64,000 nucleotides of DNA from Spongilla lacustris (taxonomy: Eukaryota; Porifera; Demospongiae; Spongillida; Spongillidae). The notes under the pieces are model-generated. The model saw only the letters and a list, made by a program, of their open reading frames with translations. It had not been told where the DNA came from and did no database searches. The DNA lies in contig OX442415.1 of the NCBI GenBank assembly GCA_949361645.1, positions 19,375,283 through 19,439,282 on the forward strand, in the 5' to 3' direction. A program made the position numbers and the translations under genes. Positions 49,495-59,590 of this stretch are shown piece by piece; position 1 is the stretch's first letter, and the number at the start of each line of letters is the position of its first letter.

Positions 49495-51181
49495 TCACAG
49501 GGAGCAGACCACACAGGACACGGCATTCAGAGTGTAGGCATTCTTTGCACTCTTCTTGATAACTGCAAGGTCTTTGCAGGGGCTCTGGCTCAGCTGAGCA
49601 CCAATACTTGTGTCAACACACACGTTTTCTCCAGGCCAGTTGGGATTGGCTGCCAAATAACCTACATACTCTGTAGACCATCCAGATGGACAGATGGTGG
49701 TATCAGGGAAGGTAAAAACTGTAGATTGACCACTAGCCAAGCTGCCAGCACAAGGAACAGTGTTTCCATTAGCATCAGTAACATCCTCCAAACTCAAGAG
49801 AGCGCTCGGTGTCTGAGGTAGGTTAGCAGTAGGAAGACACAGGTAGTCCCCTTCAGCATCATTTGCATTGCTGCTCACAACCATGTGACCAGAGTACACA
49901 GTGGTTTCACCAGCTGGACTAACGTTGCTACCCCAGCGAATGTAGAATACAGCTCCTAAAACAGAAGGTTCAAAAAAGGACTGTTATGACCGCACATTTG
50001 TTATAATTTGTAAATGCATAGATTTTGGTGATTCATGCATACCATTGGATCCAGGAGCTCCCTGAGGTCCCTGTGGGCCAGGATTTCCCTTTGGTCCTTG
50101 TGGTCCCTGTGGTCCAGCTGGACCAGAAGGGCCTGCAGGACCTACTGGTCCAGTAGGACCTGCAGGACCTTGGGCTCCATTCAACCCTATATAAGATAGG
50201 TTCATACATGTACACTAAGAAGCAGGCATGGTGAGTCAACACACCAGGTGCTCCAGGACTTCCAGCTGGTCCTTGATCTCCCTTGTCTCCCTTGGCACCA
50301 TCCTGACCATCCTTTCCTGGAGCTCCAATTTGACCAGTTTGTCCTGGCTGGCCTGCATTTCCCTTGGCTCCTTGGTCTCCCTTTGCACCCTGGTCTCCCT
50401 TTGGTCCCTGCGGTCCCTGGATTCCTGTATCTCCTTTATCACCCTTGGCACCTATATGTACAAAATTATCAATTCAGTTTCATCAATGACCTCCATCAAC
50501 TTTATACCATCATGGCCAGGTGCACCAGGAGCTCCATTCTGCCCATCATTGCCAGGTAGTCCTTGGACTCCTTTTGATCCTTGTTGACCAGCAGGTCCAG
50601 GTAGTCCAGTTGCACCAGGTGCTCCAGGTGCTCCCTGAGCACCAGGTGCTCCAGCAGGACCAGCAGGGCAATAAGGGCAGACTGGAGCAGGAGGGTAGAT
50701 GCAATCTCCCTTGTCTCCTTTTGCTCCTAATTAGAGATGTATACATGCATGCACATAATGTCATAACTTCTTTCTGCTATAAGTCACAATTGACAAACTC
50801 ACCATCATATCCTGGAGGTCCAGCTACACCTTGTGGTCCCTTAGCTCCAGTGTCTCCTTTGTATCCCTGAGGTCCCTGTGGACCAGGTTGTCCTTGTGGA
50901 CCAGTTTGTCCTTGTTGACCTGCAGGTCCCGAGTTGCCTGTATCACCTTTAGGACCTAAAAGTGGTATGGTAAGAGTATAAAGCATACTCATGAATATGC
51001 TGTACAATCATCATGACATACCTTGGGCTCCTGGAGCACCTGCAGGGCAGTACTGTGTGCATCCATAGGTTTGCTGTGATGGTGCTGGTGTTCCCTGCTG
51101 ATAAGTAGGCTGCTGGTATGGATAGGCTGCAGCTACAAGCTGAAGGAGGCATGTAGCCACTACCAATGAAATCATGACCAT
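49495..51181 (-). CDS. Short-chain (spongin-like) collagen C, 447 aa
   Basis: Exons in gene order: 51181-51022, 50955-50803, 50726-50508, 50451-50245, 50186-50043 and 49955-49495, total 1,344 nt, the same as collagen A exon by exon. All splice sites are canonical and phase 1. The start [14 protein letters not shown] is kept. The protein has the signal peptide, CTQYC segment, Gly-X-Y region with a Cys-containing break in exon 3, and the intact C-terminal domain ending SCVVCSL. Like A it should be a secreted matrix collagen. It lies divergent to collagen E, with 2.1 kb between the two ATGs. Together with A it appears to be a functional member of this subtype. Confidence 0.93.
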
Positions 51182-51232
51182 GCTTGGTGCTAGAACGATT
51201 GCTGGATGGATTCCTTGGGAATGGACTCAGTT

Positions 51233-51240
51233 CTTATATA
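51233..51240 (-). promoter_or_regulatory. TATA box of collagen C
   Basis: CTTATATA on the plus strand (TATATAAG in gene sense), 52 bases before the ATG, identical in place to collagen A. Confidence 0.75.
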
Positions 51241-51244
51241 GCAT

Positions 51245-53212
51245 TTTAAACCATATTAGACAAGGGCGGCCCACTGGTTTTTGTTGTCTGTCCCCACGGG
51301 CGATAATTATATTAGACACTACGTTCTAATTGATGATTATGGTTGGCTTCAGCTGTATTTATTGTTTAGCTTACTTTGGCACCCTAGTCCTCTGTCCGCA
51401 ACAGATGTGTGTCTACGTGCGTTTGTGTGGTGGTTTGTGTTTTCCTTTTAGACAATGGAAAAAAGTTTGGGTGTGTTTGCCATACTACTATGTAGCACAA
51501 GTCTAGACTAGAAGAAGTACATGTATGAGCATGTTATAACCATTTCAGTTGTTTTCCTCGTTCTGAATCATCGTTCCACCGATTTTACATATATCACTCC
51601 CACTAGCTGTGATCTAATATTTAAGCAGGACTTAGTTATAAGATATCTGCAATTTGAAAGCCGTCATAGCTTGCCGATATATCTATATGCAATTAACAGT
51701 TCTGTGCTCTGGGATATGCCATATAGGAAAAGTACAAGGGGCGTGGTCTTAAATGTGCTCTGGCCCATTGAATGATAGCTACTAAGTACTAGCTAGTAGT
51801 AACTCATACGTACATCACCTCTACATGCATATGTGATGCCTGTCCATAAATATACACGCAAATTTGGTTATTCAAAGTAGGCCAGGGTATAGAAAGTTTT
51901 ATTTTCTTACCCCTACCGCCATGAAATACATATGCTGCCACTGATGTAATTAATGCTTCACTCCTGCGCGCATGTCCGTTATTATGCCTGTCGTGTACTT
52001 TCATTACAAATATTTTTTTATATTTTTAAATAATAATAATATTATAATAACATAACAAAACAAGAATAACGTTCAAAGAAAGACACAAAAAAGAATGCTA
52101 CAAAAAAATCTTGGTAACGAAAAGTGCATGCAGTTGTACGACTTCCTAAAACTTCTCCCACAGAGCCCACCTAGTACCTCCAGTGCGCATCATCCCAGGC
52201 ACTAGCGATCGTGATGGGCTTTAGGGATCAAAACTGACAAAGCACCAAGTAGAGACAGATTTTAAGGTTAAACTACGCTGATTTCAGCCAGCAGAGAATA
52301 ATAGAGTAGGAATGATACACAACTGATACAATAGACATGTACATGGAGTATTATTGTTCAATCCACCATACAGTGCCGGCTCGCAACAACAAAAAGTCAC
52401 ACCTCGCAATAATGAAAATAAGGCATATTCATCGTAGAGTTGGGAAAACTGTAAAACGTAACCATCCCGATATTATCTATCAGTCTATCTGGACTGGGCT
52501 TCACCAAATGAATTATATGCATCAAAGCAATTGCAATTTGCAATATGCATATGGTTGCGCTATACAATATATGAACACCAACAGCTTTCGCAACTCCACG
52601 ATGAATATGCCTTATTTTTCGTAGTTGCGAGGTGTTATTGAGAGCCGGCGGTGTTATGAGAGTATACGTTCTGTTTTTCTGTTGTGTTAAGGTATGTAAA
52701 TTAAAAGTAAACAACTATTGAGTTAAAATTTTGACCTGCATGCAGATGATAAACAGGTCCGTAGAATGTGATTACGGGTATGCATGGTGTACATAATAAT
52801 AATAAGATTTAATGCACAGATTGAAGTGGTGCTCGCTAGTATCACTTGTAAGGACGTGGCGTATACACAGGCTCTGAGCCACACTCGGACTCCTAGGCCT
52901 ACAGCTGCATGAGCTTCCAAGTTACGCACTGCTTGCGAGTTAAACCTATCCATTGTATTAGACATTTCAAGTATAGAAAGAACGTCTGAAATTAACAAGC
53001 GAGCTGTAAAATGAGTGATGCACATTCAAATCAGTGTCCCTAACATATACTCACAATTCATCGTGCATGACTGTAGCACACGGACGAAGCAAATCACAAT
53101 GTGCATTATTGACTCACGCCACTACTGACCTTATTTTTCATTCAATTCAAGGGAGTTAAACAAAACAATTTTCAGACAACAAAGGCATTTTTGTAGCTTC
53201 TTGTTTACAGCA
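51245..53212. repeat. Shared upstream region of divergent collagens C and E, copy of 32.94-34.25 and 37.27-37.40 kb
   Basis: Matches the flank between B and D in order, without the 3-kb transposon, and with a local AT-rich expansion around 52005-52110. The junction near 53055 is the empty site for the Chapaev-like insertion. No separate gene was found. Confidence 0.8.
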
Positions 53213-53220
53213 TATTTAAG
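53213..53220 (+). promoter_or_regulatory. TATA-like box of collagen E
   Basis: TATTTAAG, 50 bases before the ATG at 53270. Confidence 0.6.
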
Positions 53221-53269
53221 CACTCATTCTACACCATATCTCCACATTGTGCAGTATCACTTCTCCAGT

Positions 53270-54925
53270 ATGACTTCTTGGATTGCACTAAGCCTTGCTG
53301 CCTACTTGCTACATGTAGCAGCTGCAGCATCTGTAGGATATCCATCATATGTGCCCTACCAACCAACTGAGGTGCCAACTTGCTACAAAATATGTCCAGC
53401 TGGCCCCCCTGGTCCACAAGTTATGCAGTGCAGCGTACATGTTGTGTTCAGATATACTACCATCATTGCATGCAGGCCCCAAGGGTGATGATGGCCCAGC
53501 TGGTGCTGATGGACTGCCTGGACCTCATGGTCCTGCAGGATCTGTGGGTGCTGTGGGAGCAAAGGGGGACACTGGTGACCAAGGATCTATCGGATTACCA
53601 GGTCCACAGGGTCCTTCTGGCAATAAGGGTACGTGCTGATGTGTGTTTGCGCATGAACCACATCAACCAAAAAAAAAAGTATGTGCTTGTGATAATATAC
53701 ATGTATAATCCTCCTGTAGGAGAAAAAGGAGATCGTGCTGTGTGCTATGCTCAGTATCCCCCTGTCCGCAAGGCAGGCCCTGCTGGTCCTGCTGGAGCAC
53801 CTGGTGCTCAGGGAGCACCTGGAGCACCTGGTGCAACTGGACTACCTGGACCTGCTGGTCAGCAAGGACCAAAGGGAGACCAAGGACTACCTGGCAATGA
53901 TGGGCAGCGTGGAGCTCCTGGTGCACCTGGCCATGATGGTAATTACACATGTTGTTGCAATTCTCAAGTGAACAAACGACTTTGTACAGGTGCAAAGGGA
54001 GACCAGGGTGACTATGGTCTTCAGGGACCTCAGGGACTACAGGGAGACAAAGGAGCAACAGGAGATAAAGGAGCAATCGGAGAGGCAGGTCAGCAAGGAC
54101 TACCTGGTCAAGCTGGTGCTCCAGGAAAGGATGGACATAAGGGAGCAAAGGGTGATCAGGGAGACTGTGGAGCCCCTGGTAGTGCTGGTCTACCTGGTAA
54201 GTTCATGTGCCCATTTTCATGCACTAGCGCATTAACATGTCCTTTGTGATTTTCAGGAATTGATGGAGCCCAAGGTCCTGCAGGTCCAACTGGACCAGTA
54301 GGTCCTGCAGGCCCTTCTGGTCCAGCTGGACCACAGGGACCACGAGGACCAGTAGGAGACATTGGCCCACAGGGACCTAAGGGAGCTCCTGGACCTAGAG
54401 GTATATATACTACAATACATATTCATACTTGCTATGTTTAACATTATGCTCTTCATGCACTAAGATATCTCCTACATTCGCTGGGGTAGCAACATTAGCC
54501 CAGCAGGTGAAACCAATGTGTACTCTGGTCACATTGTTGTGAGCAGCAATGCCAACAATGCTCAAGGAAACTACCTGTGTCTTCCTGATGCTAACCCACC
54601 TCAGGCACAGAGCCTTCTATTGAAATTGGTTGATGTCACTGATTCAAATGGGAATACTATTCCATGTGCTGCAATTTCAGTTGCTGGTCCCTCTGCTGTG
54701 TTCACATATCCTGATAGCAGTGTGTGCCCCACTGGGTGGAATGCAGAATACACAGGATACTTAGCTGCCAATCCAAAGTGGCCCGGAGAGAATATCTGTG
54801 TCGATATCACTTATGGTATTCAATTGAGCCAGACACCATGTGATGGTCTTGCTGTTATTACCAAAAGTCCTGTGATCCCGTATGAAAGTGCTGTTGCTGT
54901 CTCCTGTGTGGTGTGCTCTATTTGA
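53270..54925 (+). CDS. Short-chain collagen E, intact frame but mutated first splice donor
   Basis: Exons by comparison with D: 53270-53420, 53476-53628, 53720-53938, 53990-54196, 54257-54400 and 54465-54925; joined they give 444 aa without a stop. It has the [20 protein letters not shown] signal peptide, CYKICPAG, Gly-X-Y from exon 2 on, and a full C-terminal domain ending SCVVCSI. The donor after exon 1 is TT (53421-53422) where D has GT, so normal splicing of intron 1 should fail. Keeping the 55-base intron leads to a TGA just inside exon 2. A GT one base earlier would shift the frame. It is therefore either a very recent pseudogene, spliced in another way, or a base error. Confidence 0.82.
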
Positions 54926-55277
54926 ATATACATTACATGATGCACAACTAATGTATTTATTTATAAGTTTCAGCGTGGCAAACATGTTTGGTGTTTGCTT
55001 AATTGTGAACAATGCAATGCTAAATGGGGAGCTTTTCTGCTTAATATTTTGACAAAACCCTACTGTCGTGCCGGGTATACCCTACCCGTAACTGCATGTT
55101 TATACAACTTATAACCAGGGTTGCCGAAGGCCAGTCCGGCCTGCCAGCCCGGCCTGCCAGCTCTAGGCCGGACATTTAGCTTGGCCTGGCAGGCCGGACC
55201 GTGACCTGACAGGCCGGCAGGCCGGGATCCACCCACTTATTATAATAAATTATTATTTCATTTCGCGATGTCTATAG

Positions 55278-56066
55278 CTATATATGGGACAGTTTCCGAG
55301 ATAACAATTGCTGTATCTGCCGAACAATAAAGGCTATCGACTTCCTATTTTCAGCACTTCATACTACACCATTGCCCTAGGGTGAATACATTTCTGTATC
55401 TTGCACTTGCTCAGTACCATCATTGCAACGTTCGATACCCCGCCAGGTTCAAACCCAACATAACTTTCTGTAGGAGTAATCAAATCGCTTCAAATTCGGT
55501 TTTTAGGTAGAGAGGTCCTATATCTATTGATTTGTTCTGTTCGTTAATTTTTATGCCATCCGTTACGGAGATATAGTTGAACCAACTACATGCATATTTT
55601 CCCACTCGATACGCGGCAATGATATGATCACCATGTACTTTGAGCGGGACGCGATTTGCCCAAATCATCGGCGCGAATCGAGCGGGAAAATGTGCACGTA
55701 CGTAGTTTGTTCAACTATATATATATCTCCGTAATGGATGGCATAAAAATTAACGAACAGAACAAATCGATATATATAGGACCTCTCTACCTACAAACCG
55801 AATTTGAAGCGATTTGATTACTCCTAGCTACAGAAAGTTATGTTGGGTTTGAACCTGATGGGGTATCGAACGTTGCAATGCTGGAACGGAGCAAGTGCAA
55901 GACACCAAAATGTATTTTACCATAGAGCAAAGGTGTAGTACGTAGTCATGAAAATAGGATCGATAGCCTATACCGTTCGGACGATCTAGCGATTCAAACG
56001 TTCTAACACGATTATTTTATAACGGTATAAAACATAGGAAGTTTTCTCGGAAACTGTCCCATATAG
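55278..56066. mobile_element. Nested foldback element, about 790 bp
   Basis: Left and right halves are mirrored around about 55670: the outer phrase ATATGGGACAGTTTCC (55281) mirrors GGAAACTGTCCCATAT (56050), and GGTTCAAACCCAACATAA mirrors near 55835. Arms are about 390 bases each with some indels. The inner part resembles bases 24500-24600. Confidence 0.75.
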
Positions 56067-56767
56067 TAATATTATAGTTATTGTACAATCAGCTGATAAT
56101 GGTTAAAATTTACAAATTACAGATACAGAAACTGAGTCTGAGATACATAACATGCAGTGATGCAAACAGCGCGCTTGCTATCTAAATACTTGTAATTAAC
56201 CATGCATTGTGCTTCAGCATGACACACGCCTCCAAACTTTGAGGGAGAAGGTTCCATCTCTGGCGCTGTTGAATCAGCTTAGCTCGCGAAAACACCCGCT
56301 CGGATGGAGCTGAAGAAGTATGAATTTTTAATAAATTGTTTAATAATATCATAATGTTTTGTGGTTAGCCATGAAATTTTAATAAATTGTTTAATAGAGT
56401 GGAACCACGTATAAATGACCCAGTAATGGCACCGTGTTTCTATGCAACCTATGCTTTTTATATATTATTATTTACATGCATAGCTTTGTAGTGACATAAA
56501 GGGGATAATAAGAGACTTTATTTAAAAAAAAAAATTATTTGATTTTTTATTTTGCATTTTTTCAAGTTTATAATTGAAATTACAACACAACATTATATCA
56601 GAGGCTCGGTAGGTGAGTTTTACTTTTACAGCCCGGCATAGTATTGATGTCACTGATGTTGTTGGAGTATGATCTGGTTGTGTAGTTGGGGGTGGGGGGG
56701 TGGGGGGGGTGGGAGGGGCTGCTGATGGTAGATCTTGTGCAGATCCCTGTTGTTTGAACAATGGGCT

Positions 56768-57554
56768 CAGGGGCGGATCCAGGGTTGTGGGAAAGGGGGG
56801 GTCCGATAAATATATTCACAACTGGGGGAGGGTACGGGAGGGGGCGTGCCCCCTCCCGTGACAGCAAGGGGGTCTGGGGGAGCGCTGCTAGCTCCCCAAG
56901 TGGGGTCTGGGGCGAAGCTCCAGAAGCTTTTTGCTTTTGCGTTTATTTAGCATGAAATTCACAGTGATATCCAATGCAAACATCATGCGATATCCGGATT
57001 ACTAGAGCCTGCGCTTGCATGGATAGCGACGAGAAAACTCTTCATTTTTCACAAAGCTATGGTTCCTACTGCTACTTCGTGACGTAAAGCTTTTGTGAAT
57101 TTGTGACCGAAGCGTGCACGTGGCCATGCACCAGGTACATGTCGGTCTATAAACGACTCACGTATGTTTTACTATAGTATTAGTACTTTTAGTTTGTTTA
57201 GCTCTATAGCTACGGTAATAACCTGTTTTCTGAGGAAAAGAATCTGAGATCCATCCCATTCACGTCTTTTGATCGCTTGCTCACACCAAGGATTATTAAC
57301 ATTACACGATCGATCGATCGCGCGATTAAATACCAATTAACCACACATGCAAAATTAAATTTCGTTAATAGGAGGATTTAGTTACATCCATATCGATCTA
57401 GCTAGATCCCGCTTGGCTAGAACGATGTGCAAGCTTGCAAATCCAAGGATGGTAACATGCATGCAGAACGCTGCATAGATTACAGTATGCATTACGTCAT
57501 TCTTATGCATTACGTCATTCTTCATATAGGAAAGGGGGGGTCCGGACCCCCTGG

Positions 57555-57590
<36 letters not shown>

Positions 57591-57600
57591 TCCGCCCCTG
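56768..57600. mobile_element. Non-autonomous element with CAGGGGCGGAT ends, 5-bp duplication
   Basis: Ends are CAGGGGCGGATCCAGG and, inverted, CAGGGGCGGATTTAGG; the flanking repeat GGGCT is at 56763-56767 and 57601-57605. A 31-base C run lies just inside the right end (57556-57586). It carries the GC-rich hairpin module and no coding region. It is nested in the larger hAT insertion and related to 5551-5792. Confidence 0.8.
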
Positions 57601-57846
57601 GGGCTTGCCAATAACCTTTACCTAGTACCTAGAACGTAGCTCTCACCCGGGTCCTCTACTGTCACTCTTTTGCTTTTCGAATGTCCTACTGGCCATGGGT
57701 TGTAGGTCAGATGGAAGTACCACTTTCCCCTGTCACCAGCGCCATGCAGGTTAACCGGGGCGCAGGTGGCGCAAAAGCGTCAGGCCCACCGACGATAGGG
57801 GCCCATTAATCCACATATGTACACGCCCACAATGGATTAATTTAAT

Positions 57847-58059
57847 TTGTTAATAAGTGCAACTAGTAAAGCAGCGGCGTGCAGATGCGCGTGTGTTAAA
57901 GGCGAATCGGCCCATATAAAAATGAACCACCTCGCCACAGTATGTACGGTGCGCATTTTATTAACAGCTTGCTGCGTTGCACCAGCTGCAGAACGGAGCT
58001 TTTCAGAATTGAAACTTATAAAGACTTTTCTGAATCCATCAATTACGGAAGATACTTAA
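57847..58059 (+). pseudogene. hAT transposase C-terminal (dimerisation) fragment
   Basis: The last 34 codons read RILLTACCVAPAAERSFSEL then KLIKTFLNPSITEDT and a stop. The ERSFS.LKLIK motif is the signature of the hAT C-terminal dimerisation region. Nothing upstream within the same frame continues the transposase. It could belong to the large insertion or to a further nested element whose ends may be at 58485 (CTGGATCCGTCCCTG) and 58883 (TAATCCGGCACTG). Confidence 0.7.
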
Positions 58060-58369
58060 GATATTCTTGAAGTCTTATAGCTTTGATTAGATCGAAATGA
58101 AACTGCAGCATTCTTGGACTGGTGGATCGGGAGAAACAAGTATTGTATCTATTTTTAGCATGTTACTTAGTACAGGGGAAACGTGGGCCGTTTTGATTTT
58201 ATAAAGGATTTTTTAAAATCCTCTGTTCACTGTGTGATTGAACATTAAAATTCATTTGTATGTGATATCACGTAATGATTCCAAAATGATTCCACGCGTT
58301 TTTTCCTATGATAACTAAGCTTATGCTGTTTTCGTGACTTTAGAAGTGCAAAAGTTGCAAAGCGGCTGG

Positions 58370-58885
58370 GGCTCCGCCCCAGACCCCCATGGCCCATATC
58401 CGGACATCCGTGCTGGGCCCGGGGGGAGGCGTATCCAGGTATCCTTCACCCCCACCATCGCCCCGAAATCCTGGATCCGTCCCTGCTATGCAGTACTAAA
58501 ATTTAGTACATTTATCAGTTGATTCGTTTTCAGCCGTTCAAGCTAGAACTAGAAAAATCGCTTTTCATGCATGTGTATCTTCATTAAAAAGATTATAAAT
58601 GATTACATACATGTGTGCGCTGTGTACGAAACAAACCAGCTACGCATGGTGGAAAACGAATGATATCGGAAGGAGTTATGTTCAAACCCGGGAAATGCAC
58701 CCTCGAGCGAGGATGGAGTGGCCGCCAAGACCCTTTTTGCCTAGGGCCGCCAAATACGCCGGCCCTGCTGCAAGAAGAACCCCCCCCCCGGCCCCCCCCC
58801 GCTTGCATTAATACTAGGCAGGGCTGCAGGGGCCCACAAGATTTACCCTGCGCCAGGCCCATTAAACGGTTAATCCGGCACTGCC
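58370..58885. mobile_element. Truncated right ends of two further hAT-like elements
   Basis: CTGGATCCGTCCCTG (58471-58485) and GGTTAATCCGGCACTG (58868-58883) look like right-hand termini of CAGGGACGG and CAGTGCCGG families. No left partners were found inside the insertion. Confidence 0.4.
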
Positions 58886-59590
58886 TGTCACTACGGAAAC
58901 GGATCGTCTCATCCCCACTTTTAATGGATGTGCAAGGAATCTGTCCTGATAAGAGCTTTTCCCACTCTCTCTCGTGCACTGGTTTAGGTTTCTTTCCACC
59001 AAGGCTTGCCATAGAGTAGGGTTGAGCCAAAACGCAGCGCGCGCACGACTGGAATGTATATTTAACGCCCGTTAACAATAATAAAAGGAGTTGATTTTTA
59101 ATAACTGTACAATAAACCCAATTTGTGTGAAAAAGATGGCAGCTCTCTAGGCTATTGTCGTTTTTGAATTATTTTGAACAAACGGTAAGTGGTGCATTGC
59201 TATTTAAAGTATGTATAGGTATAGGAATCACTGAAGTTTGATCGAACCACACAGCGAGACCCATTACTATATCCTAGAAAGTGCAGTGAACGCGTGAGCG
59301 TGGTCGGGTAAAGTTGGGTCACGTCGAATTAAAACAACTGAAGGTTTATACGGACCAAAAACACCCTAGTGATTTAGTTTGGGTCTCCCGCTACTTAAAA
59401 ATGTGTTTGTCATCATTGCACCACTTAAAATGGCCGAGATATATTTCAAACCACACCAGAATTCCTTATACGAAGTTCCATTCTAGCATCAATTTATCCG
59501 ACCTGGCAGGCCGGCCTGGCAGGCCGGGGCTGTCAGGCCGGCCGGTCACAGGCCGGACCCAGCCTGACTTTCGGCAACCCTGCTTATAAC

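Larger units (their letters stand above)
55116..59582. mobile_element. hAT-superfamily insertion, 4.47 kb, with nested elements
   Basis: The first block has the empty site (near 39300), so the boundaries are exact. Ends are CAGGGTTGCCGAA and its inverse, 13 perfect bases, followed by GC-rich subterminal repeats built on CAGGCCGG and its complement. The 8-bp duplication CTTATAAC lies at 55108-55115 and 59583-59590. Eight-base duplications and CAGGG-type ends are hAT hallmarks. No full transposase is present, so mobility would need a helper. The interior holds a foldback element, a smaller hAT-like element and transposase scraps. Confidence 0.88.

Noticed and set aside
24943..54925. Bacterial or phage collagen-like proteins as the source of the collagens
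   Set aside because: The genes have signal peptides, five introns each, TATA boxes and a sponge-type C-terminal domain.
55440..55470. tRNA B-box-like GGTTCAAACCC
   Set aside because: It lies in the arm of a foldback element and has a mirrored copy; no cloverleaf could be built around it.
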